Source of the DNA: Martelella sp. NC20
GTDB lineage: Bacteria > Pseudomonadota > Alphaproteobacteria > Rhizobiales > Rhizobiaceae
Direction of reading: 5' to 3'
DNA: 64,000 nt
Assembly (NCBI RefSeq): GCF_013459645.1
Contig: NZ_CP054861.1
Location: forward strand, 4,266,001 to 4,330,000
Both the position numbers and the translations under genes were made by a program. The notes under the pieces were generated by a model. That model was not told the DNA's origin. It saw nothing but the letters and a program-made list of their open reading frames with translations, and did no database searches. Positions 18,801-26,115 of the stretch are shown here, piece after piece (position 1 is the first letter of the stretch; each line of letters starts with the position of its first letter).

Positions 18801-19649
18801 TGCACTCTGGCGCGCTGCGTCGCAGCGAAGCTGTGCCGCAGCAAGAGCAGCCGCCGCAAAACTTTCACGCGCACTGCGCAGGTGTTCCAGCGACGCAGGG
18901 TCCTCCTGCAAGGGGAAATGTGCCCAGTCAAATGGCGTATGCTCGACTAGTACCTCCTGCATCTCAGGCGGAACAGCCGCCAGCAGATGTGACATACCAA
19001 TCGAGTGATGGAGGGTTGGACAATATTCCGCGTCAGTGAGCGTAACGCGTGATGCCGCGTCGAGTGCCTTATCGACTGCGCAGTCGGCAATCAGGCGTGC
19101 CATGGCAATAAACTTGCCATCACCATCAAGGTCTTCAAACGCGGCACCGCTACCGTTAATCCATTCCACGGCATCCTGCGAAGAGAGACCATTGACTCCT
19201 ATCATGAGTGTGGCCGTCTGACCGAGTGGTGCGCTGATCGAAGATATGGAGTCCAGCGCGCCCTGTTTGTCACCGCGCGCGGCTGTAATGAAGGCAGACG
19301 CAATTCTAATCTCATCGCCGGTCCCGAGACGGCGTGCTTCTTCCACCAGCCTCTCGGCGTCAGCCGGATCGTCAGATGAAAGAAACCGTGCACACCATGC
19401 CAGCGCATTGGACTTTGTTGCGCTCGAAGCATCCAGCAATTCACCTACGAGGATATCACGAGAGATCTGGCGGGCATCAGCTTTCGGATCGGCGCCGACG
19501 AAGTAGCGCGATCGCCGCATGCGCAGAACGCGGTCAGCGGCACTGCGGTCGATGATCGGATTGACCACCCCGCGTACCGGTCGGCCACCACCACGACGCA
19601 GAAGCTCCTGCACCCCGTCGGAAACACTTTGCAGCTGTTGCGCCTGCAC
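15807..19649 (-). CDS. TPR-like / PIN-like nuclease protein: 3' part of an IS-split alpha/beta-hydrolase-TPR-PIN gene
   Basis: Open frame of 1,280 codons from a GTG at 19649, but the same frame continues without a stop up to the IS630 element at 19792 and reads HSSISRPATRAKDIYVLLKAF there. This completes the hydrolase domain encoded at 20944-21610. Domains: a long helical-repeat (TPR-like) region over residues ~50-700; a segment near 765-805 (LLVLSFIDRLGLVIERFRQIVIPHS) that looks PIN-derived; and a PIN-like core from ~940 (LLLDDLAISTLQHL) to ~1,095, with acidic pair VDD near 1,046 and GCTLDLLGML after it. PIN domains are metal-dependent RNases. As it stands the gene lacks its native start and N-terminus. 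It overlaps the 640-aa gene by 11 bp. The PIN call is by eye. Confidence 0.65.
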   Translation of the reverse strand: MQAQQLQSVSDGVQELLRRGGGRPVRGVVNPIIDRSAADRVLRMRRSRYFVGADPKADARQISRDILVGELLDASSATKSNALAWCARFLSSDDPADAERLVEEARRLGTGDEIRIASAFITAARGDKQGALDSISSISAPLGQTATLMIGVNGLSSQDAVEWINGSGAAFEDLDGDGKFIAMARLIADCAVDKALDAASRVTLTDAEYCPTLHHSIGMSHLLAAVPPEMQEVLVEHTPFDWAHFPLQEDPASLEHLRSARESFAAAALAAAQLRCDAARQSADDFALWLALRDPAEVVAARERLVRSMADPRDMVHRVPMAMQFGLQLDRAAVDQAITTVEAKGGPDRHDALMARFVLTIDDDDPAALAQFIGANRDRLSLLMGATAVSSFEIRALAEDDRQPEAQAKLTELRASGTATKEDLQKLDGALADVRGEDTISAIEERFRTTVALDDLIVLVGRLQEREDWVRLVPYARQLFDRLNNLQSASAYARAAHESNDWLAVVAFLEDKRDFLDRSDNLRQIYAWSLFRLGEVMRSRDALAPLLAKRNNPNDHALQINVAITSGDWGSLASLVEKVWNDRADRSATDLLQAGQIGAIIGSLRTQALIHEAVAKSPSDAAVLVTAYHTAVSGGWEDNEAANNWLRSAMEASDGQEGAPLQRMSFDDLMNMRPDWERFESETWDQLSKGQMPLFVAAMRLNRTTISMLLTSALANLDEADPRKRGLLLTFSGRAAASIAPSPAPGSIVTQAAPRNAADQTTIALEASSLLVLSFIDRLGLVIERFRQIVIPHSTLRWLIGERQRTEFHQPSQVRSAHELRDLLSQDAYFIVDAIRRPDSNLTDDVGEELAILLETARILDEEAIEKVVVRPGPVHRPASLMKENADLSEFSDVLCGCGDVITALLAQGQLTDEEAKRARDYLDLHEVPWEQTPPIRTGATLLLDDLAISTLQHLCLIGSLGGAGFRIGIPRGHVERVDALIRHQAYANGTIEHIERIRTALADGIASGKVRVGPEAADEDEEIARVAQHPTAGVFGLAPMVDLIIVDDRALNQFANVNADGNVISVGCTLDLLGMLERSTAISAPERTEAETRLRRAGFQMMPLRLDELVRLVNAAPIQNGEIQETAHLKSIRESIERLRMTDTLQLPPDQPWFDSLLMTVREGVRAQWNDEIDDATARARSDWLLGLLHMQGWSHRFDAANDRGAIINRYRLMSWLIMSVPLTNIGESMRRYSAWLESTLIEQMRSFDPASLEALVEQVRNYIEAFAEQLDQRTGDDD

Positions 19650-19789
19650 CGCCCGCGGATGTTCGCTACCGATGGCTTCCAGAACGAACGCCTTGAGTAG
19701 AACATAGATGTCTTTGGCACGCGTCGCGGGCCTGGAAATGCTGGAATGATCCTCATCCAGAAGTGTAAACCTTGCTGGTGAAGGCAGTC

Positions 19790-20887
19790 CTAGTGGTTTG
19801 ATTCCAACGTTTGGAACCCTCGGTTTCGTGCGGTGATGATGTCCTCGGGATCGGCTTTCCAGACAAATGGCTTGGGACAGTCAGCATTGTATTCGCGCAC
19901 GAAACGGTTGATTGCGGCCTGCAGATCGACGACGGAATGGAAGACCCCGTATTTGAGCCTTCGCCGTGTGAGTTTGGCGAAGAAGCCCTCGACGGCGTTG
20001 AGCCAGGAGCAGGATGTCGGGGTGAAGTGGAAGGTCCAGCGCGGATGGCGGGCGAGCCAGGCGCGGACCTTGTCCTTTTTGTGTACGGCGTAATTGTCGA
20101 GGATGACGTGGATGGCCTTGTCTTGCGGCACCTCGCGCTCGATGCGGTTGAGGAAGCGGATGAACTCCTGATGGCGGTGGCGCTGCATGTTCTGGCCGAT
20201 GACCGTGCCATCCAGCACGTTGAGCGCGGCAAACAGAGTGGTGGTGCCGTGGCGCTTGTAATCGTGGGTCATGGTGCCGGCACGGCCCTTCTTCATCGGC
20301 AGTCCGGGCTGGGTTCTGTCGAGAGCCTGTATCTGTGATTTCTCGTCAACCGACAGCACCACGGCATGGGCCGGCGGGTCGACATAAAGACCAACGATGT
20401 CGGTGAGCTTTTCGGCGAAGGCTGGATCGTTGGAGAGTTTGAACTGCCTCCAGCGATGCGGGCTGAGACCGTGAGCCTTCCAGATCGCCTGAACCGTCGA
20501 GGCCGCGATGCCGGCGACCCTGGCCATGGCGCGCAGCGTCCAGTGTGTTGCCTCGTGCGGCGGCGGTTCCTGCGTCAAGCGGACGATCTCGGCAACACGC
20601 TCCGGCGGGACCGGCGCCTTGCCGGGTGGCCGGGACCGGTCATGAAGCAGGCCGTCGACGCCCTCATGCATGAACCGCTCCTGCCAGCGCCACACACAGG
20701 TTTTCGACTTGCCGGTCTCGGCCATGATCGCCGAGGTGCCCAGACCATCGTCGCTCAGAAGGATGATACGTGCCCGCCAGACGTGCTTCTGTGGGCTGTT
20801 CGGGGCCGCGACGATGGCGCTCAATCGCTGCCGGTCGTCGGGAGATACCGTAAAGGAAATGTTGCTGCGCATGCCGCAGACTCGCAC
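19790..20887 (-). CDS. IS630-family transposase
   Basis: 365 aa. Helix-turn-helix N-terminus (GTSAIMAETGKSKTCVWRWQERF), second HTH (HWTLRAMARVAGIAASTVQAIWK), then a DDE catalytic core: LSVDEKSQIQALDRTQPG (first D), VILDNYAVHK (second D) and SWLNAVEGFFAKLTRRR (E). This is the Tc1/mariner-related IS630 type. It looks intact. Its stop codon overlaps the TA target duplication at the element's left end. An alternative start (MRSNISFTV, 20872) is equally plausible. Confidence 0.93.
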   Translation of the reverse strand: MRVCGMRSNISFTVSPDDRQRLSAIVAAPNSPQKHVWRARIILLSDDGLGTSAIMAETGKSKTCVWRWQERFMHEGVDGLLHDRSRPPGKAPVPPERVAEIVRLTQEPPPHEATHWTLRAMARVAGIAASTVQAIWKAHGLSPHRWRQFKLSNDPAFAEKLTDIVGLYVDPPAHAVVLSVDEKSQIQALDRTQPGLPMKKGRAGTMTHDYKRHGTTTLFAALNVLDGTVIGQNMQRHRHQEFIRFLNRIEREVPQDKAIHVILDNYAVHKKDKVRAWLARHPRWTFHFTPTSCSWLNAVEGFFAKLTRRRLKYGVFHSVVDLQAAINRFVREYNADCPKPFVWKADPEDIITARNRGFQTLESNH

Positions 20888-20943
20888 ATCTCAAAGCGGT
20901 TGGGAATCAACCAACGGACTCCTTTGATCCGATCAATCCACTA
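19791..20943. mobile_element. IS630-family insertion sequence, complete, inserted at CTAG
   Basis: Element of ~1.15 kb between two TA copies within CTAG (19790-19793 and 20941-20944). The ends match as imperfect inverted repeats: reading inward, GTGGTTTGATTCCAACG on the left and GTGGATTGATCGGATCA on the right. One full-length transposase gene is inside. Precise removal with one TA copy restores the reading frame of the flanking hydrolase-TPR-PIN gene, which proves the insertion point and suggests a recent event. Confidence 0.9.
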
Positions 20944-21610
20944 GATCGGAGCTGTCAGGGAGGACCACCTGACCCAGGCGCGTTCGCAGCGTTTCGCCGA
21001 ACCCGACAACGGCGAGCCTGGCGCCGGTCGCGTAATTCCTGAACCACGTATTGAGGGCCGCCAGGTGTCGGTTGTTCCGACCAAGTGCCGCAGTTGCCGC
21101 GCTAGGTCTGAAAAAGAATCCCAGATTGCTTGCAACAGACGACATCCAAGACCCCTGATGGGGTGTAGCTATAAACGCCGCCTTCCGGACGCGACGCTCG
21201 AAACTGGCCACGCCCTGATCCGTAGCCGCCTGTGTCTCGGCAAGACGCAGCATCTCCTTTATGATAACGCCGCCCATACTGTGACCAACGAGAATGATAG
21301 TGCCATTCGCGAGTCCAGGTTCTGCAAGTAAACGTTGAAGTATTTGTTCCGCCCGGTCCTCAGGTGCCATGGCAATTCCGCCGTTCCACTTGAAACGCGA
21401 TGCAAGATAGCCAACGCTCCAGACGGCAACATTAGGCACGTCCTCTTCGAGCCATTGAAGCCAGAATTCAGCATTGGAACCTTCGCCGGAAGTCCAAGTG
21501 CCTTCTATGTCACCTTCAAGCCCATGGACGAACACCACGTGGGTATCCACGTGATCAAACGACTTTCTCGATGGACGCTTGATATCGACCAAAGACTGCT
21601 TTCTCCTCAA
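20944..21610 (-). pseudogene. Alpha/beta-hydrolase N-terminal domain: 5' part of the gene split by IS630
   Basis: The frame starts with TTG at 21610 (or TTG at 21592, which has AGGAG 10 nt upstream) and runs into the IS, ending five codons later within it. It shows an alpha/beta-hydrolase of the DUF676/LCAT-like esterase type: THVVFVHGLEGD (oxyanion HG), LVGHSMGGVIIKEM (nucleophile Ser in GHSMG) and AAFIATPHQGS. The catalytic His expected at the end of the fold (LLDEDHSSISRP) lies on the other side of the IS at ~19740. In the ancestral gene this domain was the N-terminus of a ~1,550-residue protein with TPR-like and PIN-like parts. The truncated product would lack its catalytic His. Confidence 0.8.
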
Positions 21611-22345
21611 GGGAGATACTAGCGAAACACAGTGCCGAACAGAAAGGAAAAACGCATTAATCTACTGCAATTATGGACATTTACACATCAATCTCGGGAG
21701 ACGTCACGGCGCATCGTAAGCTATCCATTGAAAATCGTGGCTCACGGCCCGTTATAAGTCAGGCTCGCAAGTAGGGTCAGGAATGGGGTATTCCCCTGAA
21801 TGCGTCCTTCCGAATCTATCTGCGGAAGAAAACAGTGTCGAATTTATATCTCGGCCCTGCTCTACGCAACATAGCGAGAGCGGCAGCACCGAAAACTACA
21901 TTGGGAGGGTTGCCTTCGGTCGTCGTTAGGCACGATGGTAGTCATGTTCTGATCTCTGGTTTGGGGCGTAGTTACCGCCCTCGACGCTATTGGGCGATAC
22001 GTCCGCTTCTCGCTTGAAGCACCCCAAAGCTGACAATCGGTAAGTCGTGAAGAGTTTCGGATGCCGTCAGGCGTACGAAAGTCGCCGAGGAAGGAACCCG
22101 CGGGCGGCGAAGGCTGGACTATGGGGATTTCGACTTTGAGCCCGTCCCTGAACTGACGTGGATGGGCATTTTTCGCGCCGTACCTGTTGCGGCCCGGCCG
22201 TTTCGGCGTGTTTTTGAGCTGCAGTGTGGGGGAAACATATGCCGGTGGACGACCTGGTCGGCCTCGGTCATGGTGATGGAAGCGCACGGGAGCACTGCCT
22301 CGGGCGGAGTATCCCGGGCAAGATTTGTGGCTATGCCATGCCGGG
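21611..22345. other. Intergenic region between the split hydrolase gene and the IS91-family transposase
   Basis: Over 700 bp without a convincing gene. The 5' side should hold the promoter of the split hydrolase-TPR-PIN operon. The 3' side contains the 22046-22126 repeat and is probably the downstream (oriIS-side) end of the IS91-like element. A weak frame on the minus strand (21862-22356) spans the repeat but resembles no known protein. Confidence 0.4.
22046..22126 (-). repeat. Inverted partner copy of the 10548-10627 repeat
   Basis: Downstream of the IS91-family transposase on the same strand. The reverse complement reads CCCCATAG, GCGGGTTCCT, then the core TTTCGTACGCCTGACGGCA and CTTCAC, as in the copy at 10548-10627. 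Its position 3' of the transposase fits the oriIS side of an IS91-type element; exact ends are not visible. Confidence 0.6.
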
Positions 22346-23539
22346 TCATGACGCATTCTCCCGGTTGGTTGCTGCCGTTTCCGGTGGCCCGCGTGGCTGG
22401 CGCCAGCGCTCGAACACCTCGATGACGATCATGCGCCCTCCGCAGCAGGGGCATGGGGGCCGGAAGTCGACCGGCGCATCGGCTGCGTCGTGATCAGGCG
22501 GCTGGACAGCGTTCAGGAGTTCGCGGGCGCGTGCGATACAGGTCTTGCGGGAGCCGCCGGCGAGCAAACCGTAATGGCGAATGCGGTGGAAGCCCTTCGG
22601 CAGAAGATGGATCAGGAAGCGGCGGATGAACTCAGTCGTGGCAAGCGTCATGATCTGCTGCCGGTCCGCACCGTCGCGGCGATAGTCCTTGTAGCGGAAG
22701 GTGACGCCGGTCTCGTCGAAAGAGACGAGGCGGCTATTCGAGATCGCCACCCGGTGCGTGTAAAGCGACAGATAGGCCAGAACCGCCTCCGGGCCGGCGA
22801 AGGGCGACTTGGCGTAAACGACCCAGCGTTTCTTGCGGACTGGCGACAGGTGCCGCACAAATGCCCGGCGATCGGCCAGATGTGCCACTGAGCCGAAGAA
22901 GGTAAGTTTGCCGGCGTCACGGAGCTGAAGCAGTCGCGTGAGGAACAGGCGGCGGAACAGCTTGCCGAGCACGCGCACCGGCAGGAGGAACGCCGGGCGT
23001 GATGATATCCAACGGCTTCCATCAAGGGCGATGCCGCCGCCCGGCACGATCATGTGAACATGGGGATGATGCATCATGGCCGAACCCCATGTGTGGAGCA
23101 CGGCGGTGATGCCGATGCGCGCGCCGAGATGCTTCGGATCGGCGGCGATCGTCAGCATGGTTTGTGATGCGGTCTTGAACAGAAGGTCGTAGACGAGCGC
23201 CTTGTTGTGGAAGGCGATGTCGGCAACCTCGTTGGGCAGCGTGAAGACGACGTGGAAATATCCCACCGGCAGGAGGTCGGCCTCACGTCTGGCAAGCCAG
23301 GCGCGCGCGGCGGCACTCTGGCATTTCGGGCAGTGCCGGTTGCGACAGGAGTTATAAGCGATGCGCCACTCTCCGCAATCCTCGCAGGCCTCGACATGAC
23401 CGCCCAACGCGACCGTGCGGCAATGCTCGATCGCCGACATCACCTTGAGGTGGGCCAGGTTGAGATGTCCTTGATGCGCTGCCCGGTAGGCGGGTCCGGC
23501 GGAGCGGAAGATGTCGGCGACCTCGATTGAGGTGCGCAT
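22346..23539 (-). CDS. IS91-family transposase (HUH rolling-circle)
   Basis: 397 aa. The N-terminal zinc-binding segment (CEDCGEWRIAYNSCRNRHCPKC) is followed by the HUH motif MMHHPHVHMIVPGGG near residue 155 and the catalytic tyrosine region YLSLYTHRVAISNSR near 270. These are the hallmarks of Y2-like IS91 transposases, which move by rolling-circle one-ended transposition. The gene lies 4 bp downstream of a tyrosine recombinase gene, a known arrangement in rhizobial IS91 relatives. It appears intact. Confidence 0.93.
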   Translation of the reverse strand: MRTSIEVADIFRSAGPAYRAAHQGHLNLAHLKVMSAIEHCRTVALGGHVEACEDCGEWRIAYNSCRNRHCPKCQSAAARAWLARREADLLPVGYFHVVFTLPNEVADIAFHNKALVYDLLFKTASQTMLTIAADPKHLGARIGITAVLHTWGSAMMHHPHVHMIVPGGGIALDGSRWISSRPAFLLPVRVLGKLFRRLFLTRLLQLRDAGKLTFFGSVAHLADRRAFVRHLSPVRKKRWVVYAKSPFAGPEAVLAYLSLYTHRVAISNSRLVSFDETGVTFRYKDYRRDGADRQQIMTLATTEFIRRFLIHLLPKGFHRIRHYGLLAGGSRKTCIARARELLNAVQPPDHDAADAPVDFRPPCPCCGGRMIVIEVFERWRQPRGPPETAATNRENAS

Positions 23540-23543
23540 CGGT

Positions 23544-24455
23544 TCAGCCGTCGGGCGATATCTCTTCCGTTCTGAAGATGCCGAGCCTGTCGAGCGGGCT
23601 GATCACGGCGTGAACCGTTCGGGTCGCCACCTTTGTGTAGAGTGCCGTATTGTTCAGCTTGGCATGTCCAAGCAAGACCTGGATGATCCGGATGTCGGTG
23701 CCATCCTCCAGAAGGTGGGTGGCGAAGCTGTGGCGTAATGTGTGTGGGCCGACCCGTTTGGGGATATCTGCAACCCGGGCGGCTTCGACGACGATGCGAT
23801 GGAGCTGTCGGGTACTGATCGGGTTCATGGAATGTTGCCCTGGAAACAGCCACCCGTCACGATGCATCACGCCCTGTTGGCGTCCGGCGACCCACCACTG
23901 GCGCAGAAGACGAAGCAGGTCGGCGGACAGCATCGCGTTGCGATAGCGTCCACCCTTGCCGCGCTCCACCCGCAGCAGCATGCGTTCGCTGTCGATATCG
24001 CGCACCTTGAGATGTGCGACTTCAGATACGCGCAACCCCGCGCCATAGGCAACCGCCAGAGCAGCCTGATGCTTGAGGCAGGTTGTTGCCTCCAGCAAGC
24101 GAGCGACCTCGTCGCGGCTCAGGACGACCGGCAGATTGCGGGGCTGGTTCACACGGACCAGCCTGCGTGCCAGATCGGGCCGGTCAAGCGTGTGGGTGAA
24201 GAAGAAACGCAGGGCCGAGACGATGCTGTTCATGGTCGGCACAGGAACGCCGGCTTCGTGCTGCTCGTTCTGGAAGCGCCGCAATTCCTCCGCCGTCGCC
24301 GTGTCGGGCGATCGTCCCAGAAACGTCGTGAAACGCCCAATGTCGCGGATGTAGTTGCGCTGCGTCGCCGAAGAGAAATGGGGCATGTTCATGTCATCGA
24401 TCAGACGCTGGCGCAGCGTGCTGACGGAAGTATCGGGGAATATCCGGGTCATCAT
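23544..24455 (-). CDS. IS91-associated tyrosine recombinase/integrase
   Basis: 303 aa from ATG 24455 (AGGA 5 nt upstream; a longer frame starts at 24491). N-terminal SAM-like core-binding domain (MPHFSSATQRNYIRDIGRFTTFL), then the catalytic domain with Arg in AYGAGLRVSEVAHL, Lys in RVERGKGGRYR, His-x-x-Arg in GPHTLRHSFATHL, His/Trp position in LLGHAKLNNTALY and the nucleophile Tyr just after it. It resembles XerC/D-type recombinases. It is immediately followed by the IS91-family transposase and most likely belongs to the same mobile element rather than acting as a chromosome-dimer resolvase. Confidence 0.9.
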   Translation of the reverse strand: MMTRIFPDTSVSTLRQRLIDDMNMPHFSSATQRNYIRDIGRFTTFLGRSPDTATAEELRRFQNEQHEAGVPVPTMNSIVSALRFFFTHTLDRPDLARRLVRVNQPRNLPVVLSRDEVARLLEATTCLKHQAALAVAYGAGLRVSEVAHLKVRDIDSERMLLRVERGKGGRYRNAMLSADLLRLLRQWWVAGRQQGVMHRDGWLFPGQHSMNPISTRQLHRIVVEAARVADIPKRVGPHTLRHSFATHLLEDGTDIRIIQVLLGHAKLNNTALYTKVATRTVHAVISPLDRLGIFRTEEISPDG

Positions 24456-24752
24456 TCGATTCCTTTTGTTGAAGGAAACCGGATGGTTCACCCGAACAGA
24501 ACTTTGCTCAATTAAACCTCAACGTCGGCGTGCTCGCCGTTTCCTAACCCCACGCGCCTTCCCGCGGAGCGGGTTCGTTCGTCGGCCCCTTTGCCGCCGC
24601 CCCAGAACCCAGCCTCAAAATGCTCATTCGCCTCTCCATATTCATTTCCCGCAAGGCGCTTAATTTTCGGCGACGAATATGCAATAAGGTCTGCCCTGAC
24701 ACCAACTATTGAGTTCCATCAGTCACTTTTCTACCCCTAGGGAAGAGCATTG

Positions 24753-25973
24753 TCATTTCGGTAATCCTCCAACCGGTTGCAGTTCGCCGGCCACCAAATC
24801 GTCAAGAATATCCAAAAACCGTGACTGAAGCGCCGTTGGCTTCCAGTTGCGCCGGGTCGTCACCCCGATGGAGCGGGTGGTTTCGGGCAGCGCCATTGGT
24901 AGGGCCGTCAGCATTCCGAGGCTCTCCTCATATTTGATCTGTTGGCGCGAAAGCAATGTCAGGCTGTCCGATTTGATCAGCAAAGCCCGAAGGATGACCA
25001 ACGACGAACACTCGATCAGGCCGCTCTCAGGCATGGCGTTTTCGAACAACGCGTTGAAATGTTTGCGCGTCGGCGTGCCCTTGCGGGAAACGACCCAGGG
25101 ATAGGCAAGGAGAGCGGCGCGATCGAGCGTGTTGCGGGCGGCGAGCGGATGGCCGCATCGGGCGATCACCGAAAGGCTGTCTTCCATCAGTTTGCGTTCC
25201 TCAATGTCGCCACCGGTTTGCTCTCGGAGTGCGCCGATAATGGCATCGATGTCGCCTCGGCGTAGTCTTTCCAGCAGATGCTCATAGCTTCCTTCAGCAA
25301 TCTCGATGATCGCATTGGGATAGACCGCGTGCAATTCGGTGATCGCGGTCGGCAGCAGGTCGGTGCGGGCAAGTGGCAGCGATCCGATCGCCAGCCGCCC
25401 GCCGCGCCGGCCGCGCAGGGCGTCGATATCCTCGAACGACCCCTCGATTTCCCTGAGGGCGAGGCCAGCGAGCCGCGCCAGGTCGCGCCCGATCGGGGTG
25501 ATCTCGATACCGCTGCCGACGCTGCGGAACAGCGTGTGGTCGACGATCCGCTCGACCGCGCGCGCGCCGTGATGCACGGTCGGCTCCGCCACACCCAGTT
25601 CGCGGGCCGCGGCGGCGAAGCCGCGATGGGTCTCGACCGCGAGCAGAATTTCAAGCTGCGAAGCCGTAATGAGATGCTGCAACTGCACCGGCGGCCGTCC
25701 GCGCCGCGCGCCGTTCACCCGCCGCCGCATCCGGGTGATGAAGGCCATCAGCCGGCGCACGCGGGCGAGCACCAGTTCGCCTTCTTCCGTCAGCCGCGCG
25801 CCGTTGCGCCCCCTGTCGAACAGTTTTGCGCCGTAGATCGACTCCAGTCGTCCGATACCCTGGCTTACGGCGGGCTGCGTCAAGCCGATCTGCTGAGCGG
25901 TTGCGTGAAGCGTTCCGTTGCGGGCGATCGCATCGAGCAGGCGCAGATGGCGCAGGTTGACGCGGGGATACAT
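24753..25973 (-). CDS. LysR-family regulator with two tandem winged-helix segments
   Basis: 406 aa, about 100 longer than a typical LysR protein. Residues ~5-65 are a standard LysR HTH (LRHLRLLDAIARNGTLHATA, then GLTQPAVSQGIGRLE). After a linker a second LysR-like HTH follows at ~98-160 (QLEILLAVETHRGFAAAARE, GVAEPTVHHGARAVE). The periplasmic-binding-like effector domain fills the rest. It is divergent from the lactonase/TRAP/gal operon, which it very likely regulates in response to a pathway carboxylate. AAGGAG lies ~11 nt upstream of the ATG. Confidence 0.87.
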   Translation of the reverse strand: MYPRVNLRHLRLLDAIARNGTLHATAQQIGLTQPAVSQGIGRLESIYGAKLFDRGRNGARLTEEGELVLARVRRLMAFITRMRRRVNGARRGRPPVQLQHLITASQLEILLAVETHRGFAAAARELGVAEPTVHHGARAVERIVDHTLFRSVGSGIEITPIGRDLARLAGLALREIEGSFEDIDALRGRRGGRLAIGSLPLARTDLLPTAITELHAVYPNAIIEIAEGSYEHLLERLRRGDIDAIIGALREQTGGDIEERKLMEDSLSVIARCGHPLAARNTLDRAALLAYPWVVSRKGTPTRKHFNALFENAMPESGLIECSSLVILRALLIKSDSLTLLSRQQIKYEESLGMLTALPMALPETTRSIGVTTRRNWKPTALQSRFLDILDDLVAGELQPVGGLPK

Positions 25974-26115
25974 GAGGCCACGGCTCCTTCAGAATGATAG
26001 AAAATACAGACCAGTAGAATAAACTTATCAAACAGCTATGACAATTACTTGGACGGAGACATTTTCACGGTCTATCACAAGGCCGATCCGAAAGGAGCCG
26101 GAGGAGGTGTCCAGC

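Larger units (their letters stand above)
22046..24491 (-). mobile_element. IS91-like composite element (recombinase plus HUH transposase)
   Basis: Two adjacent minus-strand genes (tyrosine recombinase and HUH transposase), with a downstream sequence that recurs elsewhere in the window. IS91 elements lack terminal inverted repeats and target duplications, so the true ends cannot be fixed by eye; the given limits are a minimum. Confidence 0.6.

Noticed and set aside
19445..19756. 103-codon minus-strand frame beside IS630
   Set aside because: It overlaps the continuing frame of the split hydrolase-TPR-PIN gene, which carries the conserved DHSSISRP motif in the other frame.
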